From: an uncultured Desulfobulbaceae bacterium
Lineage (GTDB): Bacteria; Desulfobacterota; Desulfobulbia; Desulfobulbales; Desulfocapsaceae
Assembly: GCA_937132035.1 (NCBI GenBank)
Contig: CAKZOA010000323.1
Location: 1-57,440, forward strand
DNA length: 57,440 nt
Reading direction: 5' to 3'
Positions 41,126-50,956 of the stretch are shown here, piece after piece. The position numbers and the translations under genes are program-made. The notes beneath the pieces are model-generated. The model searched no databases. It was not told the origin of the DNA and worked only from the letters and a program-made list of their open reading frames with translations. The stretch's first letter is position 1. Each line of letters starts with the position of its first letter.

Positions 41126-41866
41126 TTGAAAATCCGTCTGGACGAGCTGGTGGTAGAGAGAGGCATGGCGACCACCCTCAAACGCGCCCGGGCCATGATC
41201 GGAGCCGGAGAGGTCTTTGTCAACGACACACTTGCTGACAAGGCGGGCAGCACTTTCTCCCGTGAGGCAACTCTCAAACTCAAAGATAAATGTAAGTATG
41301 TCTCCCGCGGCGGAATGAAACTGGAAAAAGCGTTGAATCATTTCCAGTGCTCTCCAGCCGGCTGGGTGTGCGCAGATATAGGTGCCAGCACCGGCGGCTT
41401 CACAGACTGCCTGCTGCAGCATGGCGCTGGCCGGGTTTACGCGATAGATGTGGGCTACGGTCAATTCTCATGGAAACTGCGCCAGGACAGCAGGGTCATC
41501 GTCCTTGAGAGGTTCAACGCCCGTCATCTCTCCCAACAGACGCTGCCGGAACCTCTAGATATGGCGGTGGTTGATGTCTCCTTCATTTCGCTAACCAAGA
41601 TCCTGCCTGCCGTTATCACTCTTTTTGCAGCTCCAAAAGATATTATCGCACTAATCAAACCCCAGTTCGAGTTGCCTCGGTCGACGGTGAGTGAAGGTAA
41701 CGGCGTTGTACGTGATGAAAAACAGCACGACAGGGCTATTGAATCCGTGCTTGCCTTTGCTCAAACACTCGGCCTGGGCGGGCAGGAAATTGTGGCCTCT
41801 CCTCTCCTCGGGCCCAAGGGCAACAAAGAATTTCTTGTACGTCTACGCAGCACCGACTGGCCTTAA
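41126..41866 (+). CDS. tlyA: TlyA family rRNA 2'-O-methyltransferase (S4 + FtsJ domains; probable TTG start)
   Basis: IRLDELVVERGMATTLKRARAMIGAGEVFVND...SRGGMKLEKALNHF...CADIGASTGGFTDCLLQHGAGRVYAIDVGYGQFSWKLRQDSRVIVLER. Confidence 0.88.
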   Translation: MKIRLDELVVERGMATTLKRARAMIGAGEVFVNDTLADKAGSTFSREATLKLKDKCKYVSRGGMKLEKALNHFQCSPAGWVCADIGASTGGFTDCLLQHGAGRVYAIDVGYGQFSWKLRQDSRVIVLERFNARHLSQQTLPEPLDMAVVDVSFISLTKILPAVITLFAAPKDIIALIKPQFELPRSTVSEGNGVVRDEKQHDRAIESVLAFAQTLGLGGQEIVASPLLGPKGNKEFLVRLRSTDWP

Positions 41867-42001
41867 TGCACTCTTCCCCGTTTCCGGCTAAGTGCTTGCT
41901 TGCGGCATCACCTGTGCAGCATGGATTCGGGCAAGCCGGAAAGCCTTGGGTTTCCCCGAGACTGCGTATTTCGATCCCCTGCCCCACTGTCCTGAATATT
42001 C

Positions 42002-43405
42002 CTATTTTTCAAGCCTTTCTATCAGTTCCAGGGATTCTCTGGCATCCTTGGCCAATTGGGGCAGAAGATCATCTGCGGCCATGGCTGTCTCCAGATTATG
42101 TTTGGCCAAGGGAAGCTTTCCCTGGAGGAGATGATACTTGCCCAGGTAGTATTTCGGCTCCCCCCTCTTGCCTTGAGCCGCACTGAGCCGGCCGAGCTCA
42201 AAATAACCCTGTGCGAAATCAGGCATTGCAAATATAACACCCTGGTAAAGTGTCTGGGCTTTTTCCAGCATACCACGCTGAAAGCTGACCTTGGCCAGAG
42301 AAAAAGCCGCATACATATCCGTTCTGTCACGGTCATAGGCTGCGGATAATGTGGAATAGGCTGCATCGGTTTTTCCACTTTCAAACTCGAGCAGACCCTT
42401 GTCGACCATCAGTTCATTGCGTGGACCAAAATGATCGATGACTTCCTGGAGAAGCTGATGACCGGTTTCATAATTGTTTTCGGCTCTCTCAAGCAGGGAA
42501 AGACCATATTTTGCCATGATGATATCAAATTCATTCGCCCTGCTGCTGGCAAGCACCGAAGAATAATAGCTGCGCAGGCTGAGGCTGTCCTTGGTTTCTG
42601 CCATAATGCGGTATTTGAAGCGGGTAAAGCTGAAGTTGTCGCCTCCTTCGAAGTTCTGCAGCTCTTCTCTGTCCGAGGCAACCAGTGTCTGTACATAATC
42701 AAGACGAGCCTCCGGGTTGGGGTGGGTCAAGAGGTACTGAGGAATCATACCGCTGCGATATCTGGCAATCTGCCGCATGGTTTTGAGCATATCCACCTGG
42801 CCCTGCGGATTCCGTTCCATCCTTTTCATCCATCCATAGGCGAGCAGATCCGCCTCTTCCTCGTCCAGTCTGCTAAAATGCAGACTGGCGCTACGTCCTG
42901 CCGCCATGGATCCGGCCAGCAGAGCTTCGGTGGCAGCCCCACCTCCGAGCGCCAGGGAGGCCAGCATCATACCCATGGTGGCAATCGAAATTTTCTTTTC
43001 CTTGCCGATTCTCGAGGATATATGACGCTTGGCGATGTGACCAATCTCATGGGCCAGGACAGAGATCAGTTCGTTTTCATCGTCGACTTTTTCGATGAGT
43101 CCGCTGTGGAAGAATATCAACCCAGACGGAGCGGCGAAGGCATTAAACTCTTTATTCTTTATGATGAAAAAATGATACTCGAAAAACTGGATACCGGCTA
43201 CGCCGATAACCTCCTCACCAAGGCTGGTGATATACTGGCTGATATCCGGGTCGTCTATGACTTCGAAGGCTGAACGTACTGTATAGAGCAATTTTTCTCC
43301 GACCTCGCGCTCTTCGCCGACGGTGAAGGCCATGCTTCGAAGAGGCAGCAGGGAAAGTGAAATACAGACGATGGGCAGTAAAATAGCGCAAACAGATTTT
43401 CTCAT
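42002..43405 (-). CDS. M48 family metallopeptidase with TPRs (BepA-like)
   Basis: LAHEIGHIAKRHISSRIGKEKK (HExxH); NAFAAPSGLIFFHSGLI; C-terminal TPR region. Its start overlaps the oleD stop as ATGA. Confidence 0.9.
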   Translation of the reverse strand: MRKSVCAILLPIVCISLSLLPLRSMAFTVGEEREVGEKLLYTVRSAFEVIDDPDISQYITSLGEEVIGVAGIQFFEYHFFIIKNKEFNAFAAPSGLIFFHSGLIEKVDDENELISVLAHEIGHIAKRHISSRIGKEKKISIATMGMMLASLALGGGAATEALLAGSMAAGRSASLHFSRLDEEEADLLAYGWMKRMERNPQGQVDMLKTMRQIARYRSGMIPQYLLTHPNPEARLDYVQTLVASDREELQNFEGGDNFSFTRFKYRIMAETKDSLSLRSYYSSVLASSRANEFDIIMAKYGLSLLERAENNYETGHQLLQEVIDHFGPRNELMVDKGLLEFESGKTDAAYSTLSAAYDRDRTDMYAAFSLAKVSFQRGMLEKAQTLYQGVIFAMPDFAQGYFELGRLSAAQGKRGEPKYYLGKYHLLQGKLPLAKHNLETAMAADDLLPQLAKDARESLELIERLEK

Positions 43406-44394
43406 GGGTGTTTTATCCAGTGTATGAGCCGATCCATGCCTTCCTCTAAGGAAATGCGGGGTATATAGCCGAAATCATTTCGCGCCCTGTCATGGGAGAA
43501 GCTGTGGGACTTCGCCAGCTGCAATGCGAGAAAACGTGTCATAAATGGTTCTTTTCTCAGACAAAGCGCCCTATGACCCCACTCAAGCAACAGACCTGCT
43601 GTCATAGCCGCTGTCAGCGGAATCGTCTTGCTCACCGGCGGGATATCGGCTCTCTCAAACAGTTCGTTTATCCACTTCCACAGCTGGACGGGTCGCTCCT
43701 GGCCGATAAAATAGGCCTTGCCGCAAGCTTGATTCGAAGAAAGAAGGCTTTTGGCGGCAAGAACATGGGCATAGGCAGCATTGTCGATGTAGGTTACATC
43801 TACTATGTTAGCGCCATCTCCGACAATCTTCAAGCGTCCCTGTCGGCCGCGGTCCAGTAATCTCGGTATGAGGTGCGGATCTCCAGGTCCCCAGACGAGA
43901 TGGGGACGTATGGCGCAGCTTTTCAACACGCTCTGATCGACACCCAGGACCATCTGTTCAGCAATGGCTTTGCTTTCTGCATACCCGCAGAGATATTTAC
44001 CGGCGTAATCCAGATTCTCATCACCATCAATAATATTTTCCCCGGCAAAAACCACAGATGGAGTCGACGTTTGCACGAAAATGCCGATGTTGTTTTCCAA
44101 ACAGGCATCAATGACGTTTCGTGTTCCATCGATATTGGTTCTGGCGAATTGGTTCCAGTCTCCCCAGATTCCGGCGAGAGCAGCAACGTGAAAGACCGCA
44201 TCAACGTCTCTGAGGTGTCTTAACACAAAGTCACGGTTGGCAATATCACCTTGAAAACAGAGGACGCCCTGCTCTTCAAGATCCGGATATCTGCTCCTCC
44301 CCAGGACCCGACAGTCAACTCCCTCTGCCCGGAGCATACCGACTATGGCCCGACCGATAAATCCCCCTCCCCCTGTAATTGCCACACTGTTCAT
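43402..44394 (-). CDS. oleD: OleD-like NAD(P)-dependent 2-alkyl-3-oxoalkanoate reductase (3-beta-HSD/epimerase family)
   Basis: VAITGGGGFIGRAIVGMLRAEG...VFHVAALAGIWGDWNQFARTNIDGTRNVIDACLENNIGIFVQTSTPSVVFAGENIIDGDENLDYAGKYLCGYAESKAIAEQMVL; adjacent to oleC and oleB. Confidence 0.85.
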   Translation of the reverse strand: MNSVAITGGGGFIGRAIVGMLRAEGVDCRVLGRSRYPDLEEQGVLCFQGDIANRDFVLRHLRDVDAVFHVAALAGIWGDWNQFARTNIDGTRNVIDACLENNIGIFVQTSTPSVVFAGENIIDGDENLDYAGKYLCGYAESKAIAEQMVLGVDQSVLKSCAIRPHLVWGPGDPHLIPRLLDRGRQGRLKIVGDGANIVDVTYIDNAAYAHVLAAKSLLSSNQACGKAYFIGQERPVQLWKWINELFERADIPPVSKTIPLTAAMTAGLLLEWGHRALCLRKEPFMTRFLALQLAKSHSFSHDRARNDFGYIPRISLEEGMDRLIHWIKHP

Positions 44395-46016
44395 ACTTTT
44401 TTCACCAGTTTCTTCTCCGCCCAGACCGACAGTTTTTCACGGAAGATTTTGGCATTGTGACGTATATCAACCGGGAATCTGTGATGGAACAAAAAATACT
44501 CTATATCTTTGGTCAGCTTCGAGGCGGCAGCCAGCAGCTTGACCTCTTCGAGGATTTCATTCTGGCTGCGCTTGCTTGATTTCTCCTTCTCCAATATTAA
44601 TACCGGCACCCGCCCCTCACCATCACCGATACCCACCAGGGCGCTCCTGAAGATATCAGCGTGATTGTTGACAATGGCTTCGCAGCAAACGGAATATTTA
44701 TACTCGCGGCCAGTATACACTCTATGGGCCTTTCTGCCGCAAAACCACAGTCTGCCGGAATCGTCCAGATACCCGGTATCGCCAAGACGGTGGTAAAAAT
44801 CGCCTTTGTAGAAGGTCTTTGCCATGCGTGTTTCAGCGATATTATTGTCATACGCTCTGGTGACCACGTCACCACTGACAACAATTTCACCTATTTCACC
44901 GTCTTCACATATCATCTCATCGGTAATCTCGGCAATCACTTCATCGCATATTTTGATAATCTTAACAGTAATCCCGGGTAACGACCTGCCCACACAGGTT
45001 CCACGCCCCATGCAGGTCTGCTGCCATGTTTCCGCTACCACCTCCCTGGCTTCTATGGAAACTATGGGAAGGCTCTCCGTAGCTCCATAGGGTATGTGAA
45101 TCTCGGCATCTTCAGCCAGTATGGTCTGCATCTGGCTGAGAAGCTCGCCGGAGACCGGGGCACCGGCCATCAGCACCTTCTTTAATGCCGGCAGGGTGAT
45201 ACCATTCTCGAGGCAATAGCCGGCAACGACTTTCCACAGTGCCGGAGAACCGAAAGAATAACTGACTGTATAGTTCTGCAGAGAAGAAATGAACTTTGCA
45301 GGATTTACCTTGGCAGGTTTAGTGGCGTCCATATCCGGGATTACTGCGCTGGCGCCAAGCGCTGTGGAGAAAAGAGCAAACAGCGGAAAGGCAGGCTGGT
45401 CGACATCCCCTTCCGCTATTCCATAATAATTTTGCACCTTTTCCAGTTGAGCAGCAAACAGATCATGCTCAAAACGCACTCCCTTCGGTGGTCCGGTGGA
45501 GCCGGTCGTGAAAATGATGGCAGCAAGATCGCCCGATTCTGGACTGTAGACGGGAAAAGTCTCTTTTCTCGGTAGAGCGGCCTGACGCAGGTCAGGGCCG
45601 AAAATACCCGCCGAACCGCCACAGCAGAAAGTGGTTGTGACGGTTGTAAATGAGCTCCTGAACAGCCTGAAGAAAACGTGAGCTTTAGGAACACCGATAA
45701 ACACAGATGGTTTTACGCCGGAGATGCAGCGCCTTAAATTCATATATCCCATCCCAGGATCTATAAGGATTACAGGCGCTCCGAGTTTGAACAGAGCAAA
45801 GGTCAAACAAATAAAATCGGCCGAGGGCCGCACCATAAGCATGACCCTGTCGCCGGGACGAACACCGGCCTCCTTCAGGTACCACGCGTAGTGGTCGGAC
45901 CGGTTATGCAGATCGGTAAAACTTATCGACCTGGCGCTTGCTGCCTCTATAACCGCAGGAGCCGTCCCCCGGCGTTCAGCGACCTTGCTCAAAGATAAGG
46001 CTATATTCTTACTCAT
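44391..46016 (-). CDS. oleC: OleC-like AMP-dependent ligase (beta-lactone synthetase)
   Basis: DPGMGYMNLRRCISGVKPSVFIGVPKAHVF; IIFTTGSTGPPKGVRFEH (AMP-binding); IPYGATESLPIVSIEA; DTGYLDDSGRLWFCGRKAHRV. Confidence 0.87.
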   Translation of the reverse strand: MSKNIALSLSKVAERRGTAPAVIEAASARSISFTDLHNRSDHYAWYLKEAGVRPGDRVMLMVRPSADFICLTFALFKLGAPVILIDPGMGYMNLRRCISGVKPSVFIGVPKAHVFFRLFRSSFTTVTTTFCCGGSAGIFGPDLRQAALPRKETFPVYSPESGDLAAIIFTTGSTGPPKGVRFEHDLFAAQLEKVQNYYGIAEGDVDQPAFPLFALFSTALGASAVIPDMDATKPAKVNPAKFISSLQNYTVSYSFGSPALWKVVAGYCLENGITLPALKKVLMAGAPVSGELLSQMQTILAEDAEIHIPYGATESLPIVSIEAREVVAETWQQTCMGRGTCVGRSLPGITVKIIKICDEVIAEITDEMICEDGEIGEIVVSGDVVTRAYDNNIAETRMAKTFYKGDFYHRLGDTGYLDDSGRLWFCGRKAHRVYTGREYKYSVCCEAIVNNHADIFRSALVGIGDGEGRVPVLILEKEKSSKRSQNEILEEVKLLAAASKLTKDIEYFLFHHRFPVDIRHNAKIFREKLSVWAEKKLVKKV

Positions 46017-47058
46017 TTTCCAACTGGGATTCCGGTAGCAAAAAGGCATCGAGGTAGGGGGCAATCTCCTCGAATCCGTCTTCGAGTAGGTAGTGCCCCA
46101 GTTGCGGGAAGAGGTGAGCCTTCGCCATGGGAAAACGGCTTTTCCATTGGCGATAAAAATCCTCGGTAAAACAGAAGTCCTTGCCGCCCCACAGTATCAA
46201 AAGCGGAACACCCTTGTTGGCAAGAGTCTCCAGTCCCTGCTCTATCTCAAGCAGCGTAGAATACGACTGATGGTGTTCATTAAGGGGAATGTCCTGTACA
46301 AAACGGTGAATGGCTATCCTGTTCCGCCATGAATCATAGGGGCGCAAATACCATTTCTTCGTCTCCGGAGCCAGGGGATGGTTGACCGCCATGAAAGTAG
46401 CTGGCGCGGCAAATCCATTGACCCCCCGCACCAGAATTTCACCGATAACGGGCAACCTGCAGATGCGAATGCGCAGAGGAAGACGACGCGATCGAAAAGC
46501 GGCGGTGTTGCAGACAACGATTTTTTGTATTTTTTCAGGGTTCCTGACAGCATACCCCATACCTATTGCCCCGCCCCAGTCATGAACCATAAGGGAACAG
46601 CTGTCGATTGTAAGACTTTCCAGCACACTGCTGAGGTTGCTGATGTGCCTCTCCAGAGTATACTCATACTCCTGTGGTTTGTCAGAAAAACCACACCCCA
46701 TATTATCAAGAGCAATGACTCTATAATGGTGCCTGAAACGAGCAATTACCTTTCTGTAAAAAAAAGACCAGGTAGGATTGCCATGAAGGGCGACGAGTAC
46801 GGGCCCCTGTCCTTCATCGATGTAATGAAGGCGGTGTCCGCCAATGTCGAGATAGTGAGAAGCGAAAGTATACTCAGGATGCACGTTTTTAAATATTGTA
46901 TTCAATGCCGATTTTTTTCCTTTGAGCCTATCTGTCGAGCGGCCACGCAGAAAATCCGGAGAGTGGACCTTCAGGTTAAACAGTGTTTTATTGAGCAAAA
47001 AATGTATTTTGCATTGCAGTCTGTAGCCAGAACTTGCAGAATACCCCAACGCCTGCAA
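46009..47058 (-). CDS. oleB: OleB-like alpha/beta hydrolase (haloalkane dehalogenase-like; beta-lactone decarboxylase role); start uncertain
   Basis: HYIDEGQGPVLVALHGNPTWSFFYRKVIARFRHHYRVIALDNMGCGFSDKP; LMVHDWGGAIGMGYA (nucleophile Asp); PQLGHYLLED. Confidence 0.85.
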   Translation of the reverse strand: MQALGYSASSGYRLQCKIHFLLNKTLFNLKVHSPDFLRGRSTDRLKGKKSALNTIFKNVHPEYTFASHYLDIGGHRLHYIDEGQGPVLVALHGNPTWSFFYRKVIARFRHHYRVIALDNMGCGFSDKPQEYEYTLERHISNLSSVLESLTIDSCSLMVHDWGGAIGMGYAVRNPEKIQKIVVCNTAAFRSRRLPLRIRICRLPVIGEILVRGVNGFAAPATFMAVNHPLAPETKKWYLRPYDSWRNRIAIHRFVQDIPLNEHHQSYSTLLEIEQGLETLANKGVPLLILWGGKDFCFTEDFYRQWKSRFPMAKAHLFPQLGHYLLEDGFEEIAPYLDAFLLPESQLENE

Positions 47059-47115
47059 CTGTCAATATCATTTTCTGACTCTTTGAATGTTCTGCACCGC
47101 ATTCTATAAACCAGG

Positions 47116-47275
47116 ATACTCTTTCCTGATTACCCCAAAACTCAGTCAAGCAACAGGGAAGGCAGGGGTGCTCTTTTCGCGGGCGTCTGCAGGGATGGGT
47201 TCATGGCGTACCGGGAAAAGAGTTTCCCTGTCTCAGAGCGAGTTGCTGAGAATAGGGGGTAATCAAATACTCTTT
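47116..47275. mobile_element. Candidate MITE or structured element: imperfect palindrome flanked by perfect 9-bp direct repeats (ATACTCTTT)
   Basis: DR at 47116-47124 and 47267-47275; TIR TGATTACCCC (47127-47136)/GGGGTAATCA (47256-47265); nested complementary blocks ACAGGGAA/TTCCCTGT, CTCTTTTC/GAAAAGAG and CTCAG/CTGAG. Confidence 0.5.
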
Positions 47276-47509
47276 ATCAGAATGCTATCTTCCCATCCCT
47301 GACAGCAACCCTTTGAGCGAAAATCCCTATTTTTCAAGGTACCCTTAAGAGGATAATCGAAGACTCTATGTTCCGACTTTTACCCTGACTGCTATTTCAT
47401 GGATTATCACTGTCTACGCCTATCACAGTATATGTACTCCTTCTCATGAAAAAAAAACGTTGCTTTTCTACTGTGCCTATGCTAAGTGCCTAGATAACGT
47501 GTGATAAGT

Positions 47510-47660
47510 CCACAAAATTTTATTTGTTTTGTGGTCCGTATTTTCGCGGTAATTCCTCAACTCATATTGCCGCAGGAAATAAACAACACACATTTTATGT
47601 TACCTGATTAGTGTAAATCGGGTTGTTATCATTGCGTTCTACGAAGAACCGAGTAAAAAG
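47510..47660 (+). promoter_or_regulatory. Potentially structured 5' leader of the cold shock gene
   Basis: Successive hairpins: CCACAAAA/TTTTGTGG (47510-47534), GCGGTAAT/ATTGCCGC (47546-47573, one G-U pair), GTTC/GAAC near the RBS. Confidence 0.4.
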
Positions 47661-47671
47661 GAGCTACAAAA

Positions 47672-47872
47672 ATGGCAGAAGGAACAGTGAAGTGGTTTAA
47701 TGACTCAAAAGGTTTTGGCTTTATCGAGCAAGATGGGGGGCAGGATGTATTTGTCCATTACTCAGCCATACAGGCCGATGGCTTCAAGTCCCTGGAAGAA
47801 GGTGCTCGAGTAAGCTTCGAAATTGTAGATGGCCCCAAAGGTCCTGCTGCTGAAAACGTAGTGAAAATCTGA
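47672..47872 (+). CDS. Cold shock protein (CspA family)
   Basis: [66 protein letters not shown] motifs; RBS AAGGAG. Confidence 0.96.
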   Translation: MAEGTVKWFNDSKGFGFIEQDGGQDVFVHYSAIQADGFKSLEEGARVSFEIVDGPKGPAAENVVKI

Positions 47873-47890
47873 TAGCATCATCGACTTTAC

Positions 47891-47929
47891 AAGCCCCTTT
47901 GCTGAATATCAATAAAGGGGCTTTTTCTT
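47891..47929 (+). terminator. Rho-independent terminator after the cold shock gene
   Basis: AAGCCCCTTT...AAAGGGGCTT followed by TTTCTT. Confidence 0.9.
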
Positions 47930-47938
47930 ACCGCACTC

Positions 47939-49459
47939 TCAAAGGCGCCGAAGAAAAGCTGCCAGCGTTCTAACACACATTCCAGAGGGACCGCCCTCAG
48001 GTATGTATGATTTTTCCGTAAAGTCCCAGGCAGTCCCAGCTATATCAAGATGCGCCCATGGGGTATCGCCGACGAAGGAATGAAGATACTCAGCCGCCGT
48101 AATTGCACCGGCTGATTTCCCGCCGGTATTCTTTATATCGGCGACCTTCGAATCCAGCTGTTTTCTATATTCCTTCCCTAAAGGTAAACGCCAGAGAGGT
48201 TCTCCACACCCCTTGCCGGCTTCTATCAGTTTTTGGGCAAGTTCATCGTCATTGGCAAGAAGTCCGGTGTGGTGATGCCCCAAACCCATTATAACAGCAC
48301 CGGTCAAGGTGGCCAGGTCTACAACGAAATCAGGCTGATACCGCTCTATGCCGTAGGCCAGAGCATCGGCAAGAATCAACCTCCCTTCAGCATCGGTGTT
48401 TATTACTTCCGAAGTGGTCTTGTTGTAATGCTGTATGATATCACCAGGTTTTACAGCCGATCCACCTGACATATTGTCCGTGGCTGGCACAATGGCTATG
48501 ACGTTACAGTTGGGTTTTTCAGCGCCGACGACATTCATGGCCGCCAATACTGCCGCACCTCCGCACATATCGTATTTCATGTCCTCCATACCGGCCGCCG
48601 GCTTTATGCTTATTCCACCTGAATCAAAGGTCAGACCTTTGCCCACCAGCAGCACCGTGGGAGCCTTTTTCGAAGCCCGATATTCAACGACCACCATCTG
48701 GGGCGGGGTATCCGACCCTCTGTTTACAGCAAGGATTCCCCCCATATTCATCTTGGTCAGTTCTTTTTTATCAAAAACGGTACACTGCAGATCGTATTTG
48801 GCTGCCAACTCTTGACCATAGCGGGCGAAACTTTCTGCATTCCAGCCGTTGCCAGGTTCATTGGCCATATCACGGGCTTGGCATGCCGAAAGGGCATCGA
48901 TATGAGCCCGTACCGCTTCCAGCCGCAGTGAGGAGAGATTGTGTTTTGCCAAGAAGCGTATTTCCTTGATAGCTTTGCTTTTCTTTTGGACTTCCTTATC
49001 GGTTTTGTATTTGATAAAGGTATATTCACCGAGAATTATCCCCTCTGTCAAACCACGTACACTTTTCTTCTGCAAAGCTTTACCTGAAATTTCCGGAAGG
49101 ACGACACAGATTTTTTCGGCTGTAGCCTTTTTTGCAAGAGAAGCTATGTTGCCGCCGGCAATACGCATTTTTTCGAGAAGCTCGTCTTTGCCGATGTCTT
49201 TGGAAATGGTGCCGATGCCAACATAGGCTACCCGTTTACTCTGAATTTTCTTCGAGGTACCTGATACGTAACTCACCATTACATCGTTTTCACCGGCTTT
49301 GAAATCTCCGAGTTCAGCGGCATGGGCAAAGTCACTTTTCCTCAGATCCTCGGGCAACAGGGGAGTATCCTTTTTTTTCTGAGATATGCAGAAAACGGTT
49401 ACATCAGCTACGTACTTTTTGCTCAATTTGTCGTTTATTACTATTTTTTTTTCTTTCAT
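47939..49459 (-). CDS. pepA: Leucyl aminopeptidase (M17)
   Basis: VGKGLTFDSGGISIKPAAGMEDMKYDMCGGAAVLAAM...NTDAEGRLILADALAY. Confidence 0.95.
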   Translation of the reverse strand: MKEKKIVINDKLSKKYVADVTVFCISQKKKDTPLLPEDLRKSDFAHAAELGDFKAGENDVMVSYVSGTSKKIQSKRVAYVGIGTISKDIGKDELLEKMRIAGGNIASLAKKATAEKICVVLPEISGKALQKKSVRGLTEGIILGEYTFIKYKTDKEVQKKSKAIKEIRFLAKHNLSSLRLEAVRAHIDALSACQARDMANEPGNGWNAESFARYGQELAAKYDLQCTVFDKKELTKMNMGGILAVNRGSDTPPQMVVVEYRASKKAPTVLLVGKGLTFDSGGISIKPAAGMEDMKYDMCGGAAVLAAMNVVGAEKPNCNVIAIVPATDNMSGGSAVKPGDIIQHYNKTTSEVINTDAEGRLILADALAYGIERYQPDFVVDLATLTGAVIMGLGHHHTGLLANDDELAQKLIEAGKGCGEPLWRLPLGKEYRKQLDSKVADIKNTGGKSAGAITAAEYLHSFVGDTPWAHLDIAGTAWDFTEKSYIPEGGPSGMCVRTLAAFLRRL

Positions 49460-49762
49460 GTTCCTTTTATCCTGGTATATGTTTTACTTTCCTGAAGATG
49501 TTCTGCACAAGACACAATAATCTTCTTTTTTTGTCGTCCCAACATTTAATTTAATTATTTTTTCAGGTAAGATACGGTTGCTTTTTAGATACTATGTCAA
49601 ACCTTTCGGAAAAGTCATTACAAACCGGCAGCGTCAGAAAAAAAAAGAGAGAACCACCTTCCTCTGTGGCAGCCCCCCTGGGATCAGGTTTATGCCTATA
49701 GCATATACACCCTTCTTCTCTAAAATGACGTCGGCTCATCTCGCATATACAGGAGAACTATA

Positions 49763-50812
49763 GTGCTGAGCACTCTCATTACGGCTGTAGCGCTGGCCAT
49801 AATCGTGTCCGCTTTTTGTTCCGTCTGCGAAGCAGCGTTGTACTCGATTTCCACCGGCCAGGTTGAACTCCTCAAAAAAACAGGACATAACTCGGGAATT
49901 GTTCTCGCCAGGCTTCGTCGTGACATCGACCAGCCGATAACCGCCATCCTTACTCTAAACACCGTAGCCAATACCGTCGGCGCCGCCGTTGCCGGCGCGT
50001 CGGTGGCGAAACTCTTCGGCGACCACAACGTCATCTGGTTTTCCGGTGCCTTCACCCTCTCCATTCTTATTTTTTCCGAGATCATTCCCAAAACGGTCGG
50101 CGTTTCCTTTGCCTATAGAATTGCGCCGCTCATCGCTGTTCCCCTGCTCTGGATGGTGGTTGTTCTCAAGCCGATAATATGGCTGTGCCGGTCAATAACC
50201 AGGCTCATTCCCCGATCCAAATCCAAGGAGAATATATCTGCAGAGGAACTGCAGACCATTGCCAATCTTTCCTTGAAATCCGGTGAAATTGAGATCAACC
50301 AGGAAAGAGTGATTAATAATGTCCTCGTTTTGCAGACCAAAATGGTGCGTCAGGTAATGACACCGCGCACAGTCACATTCTCGCTCGATGAAGAGACAAG
50401 GGTCGATGAGGCCATGGAACAGATAGAGGAACTCAGCAGCCACAGCCGGGTTCCTATTTACCAGGAAGAACCGAATAACGTCACCGGCATAATAATGCGC
50501 AAAGATGTACTGCTTGCAGCTGCACGGCAGCAATTTGACAAGAAAGTCTCAGAACTCAAGCAGGCAGTGCATTTCGTTCCGGAAACAGCGCCGTTGAACA
50601 GGATTCTCATAGATTTCTTTGACAGAAGACAACACCTGTTTGTCGTCGTCGATGAATACGGATCGATGACCGGCATTATATCCATGGAAGACATTCTCGA
50701 AGAGATAGTCGGTCGTGAGATTATCGACGAATCAGATAAAGCGCTGGACATGCGTGAGTTGGCACGCAGGCAAACGCTGGAGTCGATGAAGAAACGAAAC
50801 AGCGAATCCTAG
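49763..50812 (+). CDS. CNNM/HlyC-CorC-like membrane protein with CBS domains (GTG start)
   Basis: DUF21-type N-terminus (CSVCEAALYSISTGQVELLKK...IFSEIIPKTVGVSFA) and CBS region VMTPRTVTFSLDEETRVDEAMEQIEELSSHSRVPIYQ...LFVVVDEYGSMTGIISMEDILEEIVGREI. Confidence 0.9.
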   Translation: MLSTLITAVALAIIVSAFCSVCEAALYSISTGQVELLKKTGHNSGIVLARLRRDIDQPITAILTLNTVANTVGAAVAGASVAKLFGDHNVIWFSGAFTLSILIFSEIIPKTVGVSFAYRIAPLIAVPLLWMVVVLKPIIWLCRSITRLIPRSKSKENISAEELQTIANLSLKSGEIEINQERVINNVLVLQTKMVRQVMTPRTVTFSLDEETRVDEAMEQIEELSSHSRVPIYQEEPNNVTGIIMRKDVLLAAARQQFDKKVSELKQAVHFVPETAPLNRILIDFFDRRQHLFVVVDEYGSMTGIISMEDILEEIVGREIIDESDKALDMRELARRQTLESMKKRNSES

Positions 50813-50956
50813 CTCACACTATTTTCACCTGCCGGCGTTGTTCATCATCGAGGCACGTCAATGGCCCTTGAAATTATGGGTGGCCTCAGCAGAAAAGGAC
50901 GGAGGCCCAGGGCTAAGAAAAATACTCTCTTTTACATGGCTTGAACGAGCAGAGGG

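Noticed and set aside
42431-43273. 280-aa + strand ORF antisense to the M48 peptidase
   Set aside because: Shadow ORF over a gene with a clear HExxH motif.
46378-47109. 243-aa + strand ORF antisense to oleB
   Set aside because: The oleB frame carries catalytic motifs; this ORF does not resemble any protein.
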